From Nitrospira sp. (GTDB lineage: Bacteria > Nitrospirota > Nitrospiria > Nitrospirales > Nitrospiraceae), in the NCBI GenBank assembly GCA_005116745.1, contig SWDS01000001.1:1-64000 (forward strand): a stretch of DNA of 64,000 nucleotides, in the 5' to 3' direction. Below are positions 1-9,562 of the stretch, in pieces. A program made the position numbers and the translations under genes. The notes under the pieces were generated by a model that was given only the letters and a program-made list of their open reading frames with translations, ran no database searches and was not told the DNA's origin. The stretch's first letter is position 1. The number at the start of each line of letters is the position of its first letter.

Positions 1-404
1 AACGTGAGGGCGCGGCCGCCGGGCTCGATGATCTGCTGAATCTGCGCGCCGTTCCGAACGACCGTCACGGTATTACCGGTGCTGTCGGTGATCGCCGTGA
101 GAAGGCCCTGGCTGTTGAAGGTCCGGACCGTCCCCTGTTTGTCCCGGAGCGTCCCGGTCCCGTCTTGGTTTCGCTGGCCGACCCAGCCGGCCAAGAGCGG
201 CGTGCGCTCGCTGCGATAGGTGCCATCCGTCTGCAACGAGAAGCGTTCTCGGCTGAACCCGCTGATATAGGAAAACGCTTGCGCGCTGGCAGGCTCCACA
301 CGATCGTCATAATCGAGCAAGGCGGTGTTGAAGCCGATCTCGAAAATCGAACCCGATAGCGTGCGCACATTTTGCCGATGTTCGACAAGGGCTGAGTGGC
401 TCAT
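1..404 (-). CDS. RHS/YD-repeat protein, partial (runs off left edge)
   Basis: The reverse strand is open from an ATG at 404 to the window edge, about 134 codons. The visible part reads like the RHS/YD-repeat core: GTVRTFNSQGLLTAITDSTG followed by a GNTVTV segment and GGRALTL, the usual alternation of G-rich turns and ITD.xGN blocks. RHS proteins are large secreted or surface shells that often carry a C-terminal toxin; only an internal stretch is seen here, so no toxin can be judged. The frame stays open upstream to a GTG at 500, but neither start has a convincing ribosome binding site. It may be a true N-terminus or a broken fragment. Confidence 0.6.
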   Translation of the reverse strand, partial: MSHSALVEHRQNVRTLSGSIFEIGFNTALLDYDDRVEPASAQAFSYISGFSRERFSLQTDGTYRSERTPLLAGWVGQRNQDGTGTLRDKQGTVRTFNSQGLLTAITDSTGNTVTVVRNGAQIQQIIEPGGRALT

Positions 405-656
405 TGTCCGGATTCTACAACGTCCTGTGATAGAGGCAAGGGGAACGCTGTATTGCCGTTTGCAGTTCCCCGAACAACCAGCCCACGGAGTTAGCTTCAC
501 TCATGAGTTCTCGCTGGACGAATCCTGCGTGTGAAACCCTGATCTTTTCTTCATTGGAACATCTCTGATAGAATGCCCATCAAGACGATGACATCTTACA
601 ATTCAGCCTTTGAATAGTTAACCTGACGTGACATCAGAAAAAAGGAGCACTCGGAT

Positions 657-938
657 ATGGCAGAGGTTTCTTGCGTGACATGCGGTCTGACCGGTGAGGC
701 CATCACGACCCCCTTGTTTCTCGGCAAGCTTGAAGCAGAAATAAAAGCCAAGGTCTGCACAGGCTGCTGGAAGAAGTGGGAGGGCATGCGGGTGATGGTC
801 ATCAATGAATATCAAGTCAATCTCGGCGATGAGAGTGGCCGCGAACTGGTTCGCAAACAGATGAAAGCCTTCTTGAAGCTAGGAGAACAGGTCGATTCGT
901 CAAAGGTTGCCGAGAACTTTCGCCCGCCGTCCAGCTGA
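657..938 (+). CDS. YggX-like Fe(II)-trafficking / oxidative damage protection protein with two CxxC pairs
   Basis: This is a 93-residue protein. Residues 37-75 match the YggX family pattern (W..W...R.MVINEY..NL.D...R..V..QM..FL), a small cytoplasmic protein linked to iron trafficking and Fe-S protection from oxidants. Classical YggX has one N-terminal Cys; here there are four, in CVTC (6-9) and CTGC (35-38), which suggests a zinc- or iron-binding ribbon added to the fold. The start is set by AAAGGAG at 641-647, ten bases before the ATG. It is monocistronic as far as can be seen. Family assignment is fairly secure; the metal role of the Cys pairs is inference. Confidence 0.72.
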   Translation: MAEVSCVTCGLTGEAITTPLFLGKLEAEIKAKVCTGCWKKWEGMRVMVINEYQVNLGDESGRELVRKQMKAFLKLGEQVDSSKVAENFRPPSS

Positions 939-1001
939 TCAGCAGTTCTTACGGAAGCGTTGTCGCGAGTCCGCATTTTCCCTGCATTGTCGCTGGGTTC
1001 G

Positions 1002-1031
1002 TTGACATTGAGAATTCGAAAATGCTAGGGT
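1002..1031 (+). promoter_or_regulatory. putative sigma70-type promoter for the nuclease/L13/S9 cluster
   Basis: A perfect TTGACA (1002-1007) is followed, after 18 bases, by TAGGGT preceded by TGC, an extended -10 pattern. It lies about 57 bases before the first bifunctional-nuclease gene. The -10 is weak, so this is tentative. Confidence 0.4.
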
Positions 1032-1087
1032 GTTATGTTTTTCTATTCATGCATAAATAATGCAAGCGAGAGGATATCGGTTCGTCG

Positions 1088-1543
1088 ATGATCACGCAGA
1101 TGCAGGTCAAGGGGCTCATGTTTGACCCCTACAACAATGCGTATATCGTCATCCTCCGAGACGAGGATCAATCGGAAATGCTCCCGATCTGGGTCGGAAA
1201 ATCGGAAGCCAGTTCGATCAGTCTGGCAATTGAGAATGTCGCCCCTCCCCGTCCTATGACTCACGACTTGATGAAGACCTACTTGGATGCGTTCAACGCC
1301 AAGGTCATTAGTGTGGTGATTACCGATCTCACAGAACATACGTATTTTGCCAAGATCCATTTGACCTACGCAGACTCAGAGTATACCGTCGATTCGCGTC
1401 CTAGCGACGCCATCGCCCTCGCGCTCCGGACCCAAGCTCCAATTTTTGCGAGTGAGTCCGTGATTCGAAAGCAGAGTTCGGAAGAACTCGGTCAGTGGCT
1501 GGAGAATTTAAAGCCAGAGGACTTCGGAAAATTAGACTCCTGA
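1088..1543 (+). CDS. bifunctional nuclease family protein (DUF151), copy 1
   Basis: This 151-residue protein belongs to the DUF151/bifunctional nuclease (BFN) family, cytoplasmic proteins reported to have RNase and DNase activity and often linked to stress responses. Diagnostic blocks are the LPIWVGKSEA segment near residue 33-42, PRPMTHDL near 54-61, and VDSRPSDAIALALR near 99-112. The start ATG at 1088 follows a GAGAGGA-type Shine-Dalgarno (about 1069-1075). The next gene, 20 bases downstream, is a diverged second copy, so the two were probably made by tandem duplication and are co-transcribed, possibly with rplM-rpsI. Confidence 0.85.
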   Translation: MITQMQVKGLMFDPYNNAYIVILRDEDQSEMLPIWVGKSEASSISLAIENVAPPRPMTHDLMKTYLDAFNAKVISVVITDLTEHTYFAKIHLTYADSEYTVDSRPSDAIALALRTQAPIFASESVIRKQSSEELGQWLENLKPEDFGKLDS

Positions 1544-1563
1544 CACGTTCTCGTGATTATTGT

Positions 1564-2052
1564 ATGGAAGAGCACGCGCCTCACACGACCGAAGCCTTGA
1601 TACAGCTTGAGGTCAATCGAGTGGTCGAAGACTCGACGACGGACACCAGAATCGTCGTGCTGACCCGAGCCGATGGCACGTCAGACCTGTTCATGGTATG
1701 GGTAGGTGCATCAGAGGGTGAATCGATTCGACGTGCCCTGGATACATCGACGACACCACGACCGATGAGCCACGATCTGATCAAGAGTTTCGGGGAGCAC
1801 CTCGGCGTGAGGATGGAACGAGCCGTCCTCACGGACGTCAAGAGCAGTACCTATTATGCGACCGTCTTCCTCGAACATAAGGGAGTCGTACGCACCATCG
1901 ACTCCAGGCCGAGCGACGCATTTGCATTGGCGCTCCGCTGCCAGGCGCCCATTTATGTGACGCAGGACGTGTGGAAACGACGCACCGGTCAGAATCTTGA
2001 TGCGTGGCTGTCCAAGCTAGAAACAAAGAATATCGGAGCCCAAGAAGTCTAA
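1564..2052 (+). CDS. bifunctional nuclease family protein (DUF151), copy 2
   Basis: This 162-residue paralogue of the preceding gene has the same ordered blocks: [26 protein letters not shown] and [21 protein letters not shown] chose ATG 1564 over an in-frame upstream start at 1495 because the latter lies inside the first copy and adds no family sequence. The two copies differ throughout, so the duplication is old. It sits 46 bases before rplM, in the same direction, consistent with one transcript. Confidence 0.83.
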   Translation: MEEHAPHTTEALIQLEVNRVVEDSTTDTRIVVLTRADGTSDLFMVWVGASEGESIRRALDTSTTPRPMSHDLIKSFGEHLGVRMERAVLTDVKSSTYYATVFLEHKGVVRTIDSRPSDAFALALRCQAPIYVTQDVWKRRTGQNLDAWLSKLETKNIGAQEV

Positions 2053-2098
2053 CACCTCTCAAAGGACTGGCAAAATTGCAACGGTGGAGAACAACATC

Positions 2099-2527
2099 AT
2101 GATGACGTATTTCGAAAATCCAATTCAAGTGAAAGAAACCTGGCATCTGGTCAACGCCGAGGGGAAAACCCTGGGCCGGTTGGCGGCGCGAGTCGCAAGC
2201 ATCTTACGGGGGAAACATCGCCCGACATTCACGCCGAATGTCGATATGGGTGATCATGTGGTCATCGTGAATGCGGAAAAGATTCATTTGACCGGTGACA
2301 AGATGGACACCAAACTCTACCGGCGCCATTCGGGGTATCCGGGAGGGTTGAAAACCGCTTCAGCCGCGCACCTATTCCGGAAGGACCCGACGCAGCTCCT
2401 GACCAAAGCGATCAAGGGCATGCTTCCCAAGAACCCGCTTGGCAATGGCATGGCGCGGAAGCTCCGTGTCTATGTCGGGTCTGATCATCCACATCAGGCT
2501 CAATGTCCTGAACCTATTTCTCTCTAG
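2099..2527 (+). CDS. rplM: 50S ribosomal protein L13
   Basis: This is ribosomal protein L13 of the large subunit, about 142 residues, the usual length. The protein shows the L13 signature around [17 protein letters not shown], the [22 protein letters not shown] block, and [18 protein letters not shown] near the C-terminus. A GTG at 2084 is also in frame, but GGTGGAGA at 2083-2090 is a good Shine-Dalgarno for the ATG pair at 2099/2102, so the GTG is rejected. It is followed 33 bases later by rpsI, the standard bacterial pairing. The C-terminal tail after the HPHQAQ motif is short but normal. Confidence 0.95.
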   Translation: MMTYFENPIQVKETWHLVNAEGKTLGRLAARVASILRGKHRPTFTPNVDMGDHVVIVNAEKIHLTGDKMDTKLYRRHSGYPGGLKTASAAHLFRKDPTQLLTKAIKGMLPKNPLGNGMARKLRVYVGSDHPHQAQCPEPISL

Positions 2528-2560
2528 AGACATGTGCTCAAACAGAAGGAGACGAGTCGT

Positions 2561-2953
2561 ATGGCAGTGGTGACACAATACGCAACGGGGCGGAGAAAAT
2601 GCGCAGTGGCCCGAGCCTGGGTCACTGGCACCGCAGGCGATATTACCGTGAACGAGAAACCATTGGAGAAGGCGTTTCCTCGTCTCACCCTCCGCCAAAT
2701 TATCCAACTCCCGCTTGAAATGGCTGGCCTGATGGGCAAGTACTCCATCAGCGCGACCGTCTATGGCGGTGGACCAACCGGGCAAGCTGGCGCCCTCCGT
2801 CATGCCATCGCGCGAGCGCTCGTGGCGATGACTCCCGCAACTCGCAGCCCCCTGAAGAAGGAAGGGTTGCTCACGCGTGATTCACGCGTGAAGGAACGAA
2901 AGAAGTACGGACAGAAGGGCGCGCGCAAACGGTTCCAGTACTCCAAGCGCTAG
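2561..2953 (+). CDS. rpsI: 30S ribosomal protein S9
   Basis: This is small-subunit protein S9, 130 residues from ATG 2561. The start is fixed by GAAGGAGA (2545-2552). Landmarks are the YATGRRKCAVARAWV N-terminal block, the GGGPTGQAGALRHAIARAL centre, and the basic tail ending KKYGQKGARKRFQYSKR, which reaches the P-site tRNA in known ribosomes. It closes the L13-S9 transcript: a strong intrinsic terminator begins 27 bases after its stop. Confidence 0.96.
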   Translation: MAVVTQYATGRRKCAVARAWVTGTAGDITVNEKPLEKAFPRLTLRQIIQLPLEMAGLMGKYSISATVYGGGPTGQAGALRHAIARALVAMTPATRSPLKKEGLLTRDSRVKERKKYGQKGARKRFQYSKR

Positions 2954-2980
2954 ACGCAGGAGCCGACGATTCGATAGTAA

Positions 2981-3009
2981 GGGGAAGGCTCTACGCCTTC
3001 CCCTTTTTT
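2981..3009 (+). terminator. rho-independent terminator after rpsI
   Basis: A nine-base-pair GC-rich stem (2981-2989 with 2995-3003, loop TCTAC) is followed by six T residues (3004-3009). It separates the ribosomal protein unit from argC. Confidence 0.9.
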
Positions 3010-3070
3010 CTATCTTCCGTGTGGAAGGGAGCGTTGGTCCAGGACCGTGCAGGATAATCGATCGTGACCC

Positions 3071-4123
3071 ATGAATAAAAAATTTCGAATCGCCATCGCA
3101 GGAGCCAGCGGATACGCCGGTGCGGAACTTGTTCGGCTTGCGGCAGCCCATCCCTATTTTACCATCGCCGCCGTGACATCTGAAAAGTCTGCGGGCCAGT
3201 TGGTTTCATCCGTGTTTCCAAGCTTCAAGGGAATCCTCGACCATCAATTTGAAGCCTTGGCACCGGAAGCCCTGACGGAGCGGGCGGATGCCATTTTTCT
3301 CGCCCTGCCGCATACAAAATCGCTGGACCCCGTTGCGGCCTGTATCAAGGCAGGCAAACCTGTCGTTGACCTCAGTGCCGATTATCGGCTGAAGGACGCC
3401 GGCACCTACGAGAAGTGGTATCACACGCCGCATAGCCATCCACATTTGCTCCAAGACGCCGTGTATGGGTTACCCGAACTCCATCGATCCGCGATTGCTC
3501 AGTCGAGACTGGTGGCTTCGCCTGGATGTTATCCTACTGCCGCAGTCCTCCAGTTGGCACCTCTCTTCGCAAACAAACTTGTGCAACCAGAGACGATTGT
3601 GATCGACGCAAAGTCTGGTGTTTCAGGAGCAGGACGGAGTCCGGCCCTGCCCTACCATTTTCCAGAAGCGCATGAATCCTTAGAGCCCTACAAAATCGGT
3701 CAACATCGCCATATTCCTGAAATCGAACAGGAACTGTCTGGACTCATGAAGGCAATCGGCTCCGTGACCGTAGCATTTACCCCGCATCTGGTCCCGATGA
3801 ATCGAGGCATCCTAAGTACGGCCTACTGCAAACTGACGAAGAGCCTGAAACTGTCTGACCTTCAGGCCTTGTATCGAGAGCAGTACAAGGGAGAGCGGTT
3901 CATCCGACTCTTCGAAGACGTGACCCCTAATCCGCGTTACATTAAGGGCACAAACTATTGCGACATCGGCGTGTATGTGGATTCTCGGGCCGGATGGGTT
4001 GTCACCGTGGCAGCAGTGGACAATCTCGTCAAAGGGGCTGCCGGTCAGGCAATTCAAGCCATGAATCTCATGCTCGGTATTCCTGAGGAAACAGGGCTAA
4101 CAGCTCCGGGCAGTTATCCATAA
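3071..4123 (+). CDS. argC: N-acetyl-gamma-glutamyl-phosphate reductase
   Basis: This enzyme makes N-acetylglutamate semialdehyde from N-acetylglutamyl phosphate with NADPH, the third step of arginine synthesis. The protein is 350 residues, normal for the long ArgC type. The Rossmann motif GASGYAG lies at residues 11-17 and the catalytic Cys at 153 in SPGCYPTA. The substrate-binding HRHIPEIEQEL block is also present. argJ follows 57 bases downstream, giving the acetyl-recycling pair; argB is not in the window. Confidence 0.95.
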   Translation: MNKKFRIAIAGASGYAGAELVRLAAAHPYFTIAAVTSEKSAGQLVSSVFPSFKGILDHQFEALAPEALTERADAIFLALPHTKSLDPVAACIKAGKPVVDLSADYRLKDAGTYEKWYHTPHSHPHLLQDAVYGLPELHRSAIAQSRLVASPGCYPTAAVLQLAPLFANKLVQPETIVIDAKSGVSGAGRSPALPYHFPEAHESLEPYKIGQHRHIPEIEQELSGLMKAIGSVTVAFTPHLVPMNRGILSTAYCKLTKSLKLSDLQALYREQYKGERFIRLFEDVTPNPRYIKGTNYCDIGVYVDSRAGWVVTVAAVDNLVKGAAGQAIQAMNLMLGIPEETGLTAPGSYP

Positions 4124-4180
4124 TTGCAACCATTCGACCACTGACACAAGCCGGCATCCCACACCCCACACACCATACTT

Positions 4181-5386
4181 ATGAAATCAAAGAATCTGGG
4201 TATCACGGCACCGCAGGGGTTTCAAGCTGCGGGAATCCATTGTGGGATCAAAAAGCCAGGCCTGCTCGATTTGGCTCTCTGCGTATCCGACGTCAGCGGG
4301 CCGATCGCCGGAGTATTCACAAAGAATCGCGTAGCGGCTGCACCAGTACTCCTGGATCGGCGCCATCTACGGTCTCATTGTGGGCGGGCGATCATCGTCA
4401 ACAGCGGAAATGCCAATGCCTGCACGGGTGAACAAGGGCTCGTGGCGGCGAAGACGATGGCGACCGCCGTGGCCCAGCAGCTCTCCATTCCCGTGCATCA
4501 GGTATTCGTCGGTTCGACCGGTGTGATTGGTCGCGTGCTACCGATTGATCGCATCACCACATCCGTCCCAACCTTGATCGCACGTCTGAGTATTGCAGGA
4601 GGCGCTCAAGCCGCCCAGGCGATTTTAACCACGGACTTGAAGCCAAAAACCGTCACGGTAGAAGGGAGAATCGGCGGGCGCGTTGTCACCATCGGGGGCA
4701 TGGCCAAAGGTTCGGGCATGATCCATCCTAATATGGCCACCATGCTGGCCTACTTAACAACCGATGCCGCGATTACTCCAGCTGCTCTCCAACAGGCGTT
4801 GAAATCGGCAACGAATCAATCCTTTAACTGCATTACGGTGGATGGTGATACCAGCACGAACGACACCGTTCTCTGTCTGGCAAATGGCCTGGCCAAAAAC
4901 CGACTGATTGAACGAGATGCCAAGTCCCATCGTGACTTCGAGCGACTGCTCACTGATGCTGCACAGGAATTGGCTCTGATGATCTGTCGAGACGGCGAAG
5001 GGGTCACCAAGGTCGTCACGATTCGAGTACAGGAAGCCAGCACGACAGCAGCAGCAAAACGAGTTGCAGACACCATTGCGACATCAAATCTGGTCAAGAC
5101 TGCGTTGTTTGGGGAGGATGCCAATTGGGGTAGGATCATCGCTGCGATCGGGCGATCGGGCGTTGCCATCGACCCACACAAAGTATCGGTTCGATTCAAC
5201 GACATTGTCATGGTGCAACGCGGGGTAGGAACGGGGCTGGAGGCGGAGCACAAGATCGCACACGTCTTCAAACGGAAGGAGTTTACGATCACCGTCCAGC
5301 TTGGGCAGGGACAAGCTCATGCCCATATGTGGACAACAGACCTCTCGTATGACTATGTCCGGATTAACGCAAGCTATCGATCTTAG
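4181..5386 (+). CDS. argJ: glutamate N-acetyltransferase / amino-acid acetyltransferase
   Basis: ArgJ transfers the acetyl group of N-acetylornithine to glutamate and, in bifunctional forms, also uses acetyl-CoA. The protein is 401 residues. The self-cleavage site is clear in KGSGMIHPNMATML (176-189): cleavage between Ala186 and Thr187 would free Thr187 as the nucleophile. NSGNANACTG near 74-83 is also a family mark. It forms a unit with argC. Whether it is mono- or bifunctional cannot be told from sequence alone. Confidence 0.94.
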   Translation: MKSKNLGITAPQGFQAAGIHCGIKKPGLLDLALCVSDVSGPIAGVFTKNRVAAAPVLLDRRHLRSHCGRAIIVNSGNANACTGEQGLVAAKTMATAVAQQLSIPVHQVFVGSTGVIGRVLPIDRITTSVPTLIARLSIAGGAQAAQAILTTDLKPKTVTVEGRIGGRVVTIGGMAKGSGMIHPNMATMLAYLTTDAAITPAALQQALKSATNQSFNCITVDGDTSTNDTVLCLANGLAKNRLIERDAKSHRDFERLLTDAAQELALMICRDGEGVTKVVTIRVQEASTTAAAKRVADTIATSNLVKTALFGEDANWGRIIAAIGRSGVAIDPHKVSVRFNDIVMVQRGVGTGLEAEHKIAHVFKRKEFTITVQLGQGQAHAHMWTTDLSYDYVRINASYRS

Positions 5387-5592
5387 TGCACAGGTAGCTT
5401 GAAACCTCGGCAGGACTATGATAGCGTCCCCCATCTCAGTCTGACAGGGGGTTGGGACTCGGCACCAAGCGAGAACAGCCCCATTCATTCAAATAACTAT
5501 CAGCGTCGATACGCTGCGCGGCTTGAGATTAAGGGAAGCGATTCCCTCGCCCCATCGGTGGGCGCTCTGCAAGCGTGAAAGGAGGTGAAGGC

Positions 5593-6366
5593 ATGGGAGT
5601 AGTAGCGATCAAGGAATTGTTAGAAGCCGGCGTTCATTTCGGGCACCAGACTAACCGCTGGAATCCCAAGATGAAGAGGTTTTTATTCGGTGAACGCAGC
5701 GGCATCTATATCATCGATCTTCAACAAACCCTCGTCCGGATGGAGCAGACCTATGCCTTCGTCCGAGACCTTGTGGCAGCGGGAGAGTCCGTCTTGTTCG
5801 TGGGCACAAAGCGGCAAGCTGCGGAAATCCTCGAAGAAGAAGCCAAGCGAGCCAACATGTATTTCATTAACCAGCGTTGGCTGGGTGGGATGTTGACCAA
5901 CTTCCAGACCATCAGAAAAAGCATCGATAAGATGAAGAAGATGGAGACGACGTTGCTCAACCCCAGCGAGCATGGCCTCAAAAAGAAAGAAATCCTTCTC
6001 ATGCAGAAGGACATCGCAAAGCTCCAAAAATATTTGTCCGGCATTAAGAACATGCGCGGCCTTCCAGGAGCGGTCTTTATTCTGGACACGAGAATTGAGA
6101 AAATTGCCGTGCAGGAAGCCAAGCGGCTCGACATTCCGGTCATCGCTATTTTGGACAGCAACTGCGACCCAGACGACATCACGTATCCAATTCCTGGAAA
6201 TGACGACGCGATTCGCTCGATCAAGCTGATTACATCAAAAATTGCTGATGCCTGTATCGAGGGTGCGCATGTGAAAGCCCAACGCGAAGAAGCAGAGTTT
6301 CAAGCCACTCCAGCCAGCGGCGACAGAAAGCCTGCCATGCGCGTTCAAAATGTTCCCGTGGCGTAA
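5593..6366 (+). CDS. rpsB: 30S ribosomal protein S2
   Basis: This is small-subunit protein S2, 257 residues from ATG 5593. A near-perfect Shine-Dalgarno, AAAGGAGGTGA at 5578-5588, sits five bases upstream and rules out the in-frame GTG at 5575. Typical blocks are [36 protein letters not shown] and [11 protein letters not shown]. The 200-base leader after argJ has no gene and could hold regulatory structure. Gene order rpsB-tsf-pyrH-frr is the classic bacterial translation cluster. Confidence 0.96.
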   Translation: MGVVAIKELLEAGVHFGHQTNRWNPKMKRFLFGERSGIYIIDLQQTLVRMEQTYAFVRDLVAAGESVLFVGTKRQAAEILEEEAKRANMYFINQRWLGGMLTNFQTIRKSIDKMKKMETTLLNPSEHGLKKKEILLMQKDIAKLQKYLSGIKNMRGLPGAVFILDTRIEKIAVQEAKRLDIPVIAILDSNCDPDDITYPIPGNDDAIRSIKLITSKIADACIEGAHVKAQREEAEFQATPASGDRKPAMRVQNVPVA

Positions 6367-6428
6367 CATCAACTGATTGATCCATCAACGGCTTATCCTC
6401 ATCGACAGAACGAAGGAATAACGACATC

Positions 6429-7025
6429 ATGGCAGGATCCAGTCAGCTCGTGAAAGAGCTTCGTGAGAAAACAGGCGCCGGCATTCTGGATTGTCAGAAA
6501 GCCCTCAATGAAAACGGGAATGACGTCGATAAATCCATTGACTATCTACGGCAAAAAGGACTTGCGGCGGCAGCCAAGAAAGCCGGGCGGGAAACCAACC
6601 AAGGGCTGGTTCATGCCTACATTCATATGGGTGGCAAGATCGGCGTCTTGATCGAGGTCAATTGCGAAACCGATTTCGTCGCACGGAATGAGGAATTCAA
6701 AGCATTCGTCAACGATCTTGCGCTTCAGGTGGCAGCCGGAAAGCCGTCATTCGTGAAGCGTGAAGATATTCCGGCTGATGTTGTTGAGAAAGAAAAAACG
6801 ATCTACGAAGGGCAGGCCAGGGAAATGGGCAAGCCTCCCGCCGCATGGTCGAAGATCGTCGAAGGCAAACTTGAAAAGTTCTACCAGGAAAGTTGCCTCT
6901 TGGAACAATCCTTCATCAAAGACCCGGCCGTCACCATCAAGGACCTTCTCGCCCTGAAAATTTCTAAGATCGGCGAAAATATGAACGTCAGCCGGTTCAC
7001 CCGTTATCAATTAGGCGAAGCATGA
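6429..7025 (+). CDS. tsf: translation elongation factor Ts
   Basis: EF-Ts is the nucleotide exchange factor for EF-Tu. At 198 residues it is the short form, as in Thermus-like EF-Ts, lacking the longer second core repeat of E. coli. The N-terminal UBA-like helix bundle ([20 protein letters not shown]) and the EF-Tu contact motif TDFVARN (about 79-85) are intact. AAGGA before the ATG serves as ribosome binding site. Its TGA overlaps the pyrH ATG by four bases, indicating translational coupling. Confidence 0.95.
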   Translation: MAGSSQLVKELREKTGAGILDCQKALNENGNDVDKSIDYLRQKGLAAAAKKAGRETNQGLVHAYIHMGGKIGVLIEVNCETDFVARNEEFKAFVNDLALQVAAGKPSFVKREDIPADVVEKEKTIYEGQAREMGKPPAAWSKIVEGKLEKFYQESCLLEQSFIKDPAVTIKDLLALKISKIGENMNVSRFTRYQLGEA

Positions 7026-7747
7026 GCTCTGCCAAATACCAGCGTCTCCTTCTGAAAGTCAGTGGGGAGATGTTAGCTGGTGAGCAGGGTTACGGCATCC
7101 AACCGTCCATTCTGGAAAACCTTGCGGAAGAAATTGCCTCCGTTGTTGCCCTTGACATTCAGGTGGCAGTCGTCATCGGCGGAGGCAATATTTTCCGTGG
7201 CATCGCGGCAAGCGCGTCCGGTATGGAACGAGCCTCGGCCGATTACATGGGAATGTTGGCGACCGTGCTCAATGCGCTGGCGCTCCAGAATGCGCTGGAG
7301 CGGGTCGGCATCATCACCCGCGTTCAATCCGCCATCGAAATGCGCCAGCTTGCAGAGGGGTACATCCGTCGAAGGGCAATCCGCCACCTAGAAAAGAGCC
7401 GTGTGGTTATTTTTGCTGCTGGCACAGGCAATCCCTATTTTTCGACCGATACAGCCGCCGTCCTGCGTGCGATGGAGATCAGCGCACAAGTGATTATGAA
7501 GGGAACGAAAGTTGACGGCATCTATGATGCCGATCCGGTGACTACTCCGTCGGCCAAAAAGTATGAGAGGATTTCATTTCTGTCCATCCTCAATCAGAAG
7601 CTCAAGGTGATGGATTCCACGGCGATCAGCCTCTGTATGGACAATAAATTGCCTCTCATCGTATTCAACCTGAAAGTCAAAGGCAACTTTAAACGCGTGG
7701 CATTAGGCGAGCAGCTCGGAACCTTGGTTACGAGCTGCGATCACTAA
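7022..7747 (+). CDS. pyrH: UMP kinase
   Basis: This hexameric bacterial UMP kinase phosphorylates UMP to UDP in pyrimidine nucleotide synthesis. The protein is 241 residues, the usual size. Family motifs are [11 protein letters not shown] at the N-terminus, [11 protein letters not shown] near residues 51-61, [13 protein letters not shown] near 138-150 and [13 protein letters not shown] near 160-172. It starts inside the tsf stop (ATGA overlap) and is followed 20 bases later by frr. Confidence 0.96.
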   Translation: MSSAKYQRLLLKVSGEMLAGEQGYGIQPSILENLAEEIASVVALDIQVAVVIGGGNIFRGIAASASGMERASADYMGMLATVLNALALQNALERVGIITRVQSAIEMRQLAEGYIRRRAIRHLEKSRVVIFAAGTGNPYFSTDTAAVLRAMEISAQVIMKGTKVDGIYDADPVTTPSAKKYERISFLSILNQKLKVMDSTAISLCMDNKLPLIVFNLKVKGNFKRVALGEQLGTLVTSCDH

Positions 7748-7767
7748 TCCCATCACGAGGTGTCTCC

Positions 7768-8331
7768 ATGTCCAATGCAGCCCAAGTTCGGCAAGCATTC
7801 CTCTCACAGATGGATCAGGCTCTTGAACACTTGCGAAAAGACTTGTCCGGTCTCCGAACGGGGCGGGCTTCCGTCGCCTTGCTCGACGGCATTCGCGTTG
7901 ACTACTACGGAACCATAACCCCGCTGAAACAGATCGCCAGCGTCTCGACCCCCGAAGCACGGCTCATCACCATTCAACCCTGGGAACCGAAACTGATCAA
8001 AGAGATTGAAAAATCCATATCCAATTCAGGGTTGGGTGTGACACCGTCCAACGACGGCAAGGTGATCCGAGTCCCGCTCCCTCCCCTAACGGAGGAACGC
8101 CGCAAGGATCTGACAAAGATCTGTAAAAAGCATGGTGAGGAGACGAAAGTCCAGATCAGAGGTTTTCGGCGAGATGCGAACGAAGAGCTCAAGAAACTCC
8201 AAAAAGGTGCCACACTCACCGAGGATGAACTGCGGAAGGCCGAGCAAGAAACCCAGAAACTGATTGAGCAATATGGTCAGAAAATCGATGACGTGATCAA
8301 GAAAAAGGAACAGGAAATCATGGAAGTCTGA
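7768..8331 (+). CDS. frr: ribosome recycling factor
   Basis: RRF splits post-termination ribosomes together with EF-G. The protein is 187 residues with the expected two-domain pattern: N-terminal helix LRKDLSGLRTGRAS, the VDYYGTITPLKQIAS segment of domain II, PLPPLTEERRKDLTKICKKHGEE and a long C-terminal helix rich in Lys and Glu. GAGGTG upstream serves as Shine-Dalgarno. It is the last translation gene of the unit; alr follows. Confidence 0.96.
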   Translation: MSNAAQVRQAFLSQMDQALEHLRKDLSGLRTGRASVALLDGIRVDYYGTITPLKQIASVSTPEARLITIQPWEPKLIKEIEKSISNSGLGVTPSNDGKVIRVPLPPLTEERRKDLTKICKKHGEETKVQIRGFRRDANEELKKLQKGATLTEDELRKAEQETQKLIEQYGQKIDDVIKKKEQEIMEV

Positions 8332-8342
8332 TTCTGACTTCC
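8322..8342 (+). terminator. small hairpin overlapping the frr stop codon
   Basis: GGAAGTC (8322-8328) can pair with GACTTCC (8336-8342) around a seven-base loop containing the frr stop. The downstream T run is poor (TAATTCT), so this may be a weak terminator, attenuator or mRNA 3' end rather than full termination before alr. Confidence 0.35.
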
Positions 8343-8360
8343 TAATTCTCCCTTCGTCGC

Positions 8361-9494
8361 GTGCGGATTACGCCACCCTTCCTCCCAACCGTCGCCACCG
8401 TCGACCTGACGGCACTCACACACAATCTCTCCCAATTTCGCCAGATTCTCTCCCCCGGATGCGACGTCATGGCAGTCGTTAAGGCCAACGCCTATGGTCA
8501 TGGCGCAATCGAAACGTCACGGACATTGATACAGCATGGTGTCACCCGCCTGGCCGTCTTCTCGACGGAAGAAGGCATGGCGCTTCGGCAAGCCGGCATC
8601 ACGGTGCCGATCGTTGTCTTAGGGCCGGTCTTTCAAGAACAATTCGGTGATATTTTCGCTTCCCATCTCACCCCTGTGATAAGCGATCCTTCCGTACTCA
8701 TGGCACTGTCGCAGGCCGCGGCATCGCGTGAGGTTGTCTGCTCGATCCATCTCAAAATCGAGACAGGCATGGGTCGGCTGGGTCTGACGCAGGACGAGCT
8801 GGTGGCACTCATCCGCTCACACAAGTTTCCTCCCTCCCTCCACGTAGAAGGACTCATGACCCATCTGGCTGATGCTGACGGATCCACTGCTGACGCGACC
8901 GAAGAACAAATCCGTCGCTTCCAGGACGCGCTGAAAATCGTTCAGAACGGAGGGTTCCACGTTTCTCTCATTCATGTGTCCAATAGTTGTGGAGCGGTTC
9001 GTTTCCCATCGGCACACTTTTCCCTTGTACGACCCGGCATCATGTTATACGGATACCACACCCTTCCCAGCACGGTTGAGGATCCTGATCTCAGGCCAGT
9101 ACTCTCACTGAAGACCCATATCGCCCAGCTCCGGACTATCCAACCAGAATCAACGGTCAGCTACAATGGGACCTTCACCGCAAGACGCCCCACACGCATT
9201 GCCGTGCTCCCGATCGGCTATGCCAATGGCTTGAGCCGACGGCTTTCAAATCGTGGCGCTGTGCTCATTCGAGGACGACGAGCCCCCATCGCGGGATTGG
9301 TCTGTATGGATATGGTGATGGTGGATGTCACTGAAATCCCTGGTACCGCCGTGGGTGATGAGACGATACTCATTGGGCGCCAGGGAAATGACGAAATTAC
9401 GGCCTCCGAAATTGCCAAGTGGACGGATACGATTCCCTACGAAGTCCTGTGCGCAATCAGTCCCAAGATTCCTCGACTCTACCTCTCCTCCTGA
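8361..9494 (+). CDS. alr: alanine racemase
   Basis: This PLP enzyme makes D-alanine for peptidoglycan. The protein is 377 residues. The PLP lysine is Lys41 in VVKANAYGHG, and the second catalytic residue Tyr268 lies in VSYNGTF. The GLVCMDMVMVDVT block and the CAISPKIPRLY C-terminus are also typical. The start is a GTG 29 bases after frr, with no strong ribosome binding site, so translation may depend on the upstream gene. It converges on the FadL-like gene. Confidence 0.94.
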   Translation: MRITPPFLPTVATVDLTALTHNLSQFRQILSPGCDVMAVVKANAYGHGAIETSRTLIQHGVTRLAVFSTEEGMALRQAGITVPIVVLGPVFQEQFGDIFASHLTPVISDPSVLMALSQAAASREVVCSIHLKIETGMGRLGLTQDELVALIRSHKFPPSLHVEGLMTHLADADGSTADATEEQIRRFQDALKIVQNGGFHVSLIHVSNSCGAVRFPSAHFSLVRPGIMLYGYHTLPSTVEDPDLRPVLSLKTHIAQLRTIQPESTVSYNGTFTARRPTRIAVLPIGYANGLSRRLSNRGAVLIRGRRAPIAGLVCMDMVMVDVTEIPGTAVGDETILIGRQGNDEITASEIAKWTDTIPYEVLCAISPKIPRLYLSS

Positions 9495-9562
9495 ATCCTT
9501 CCTCTGCATCTGTTCGTTATCTGAGTCAAAGACAGATAGAAGGCGAGATACAGTGCCTTTGG

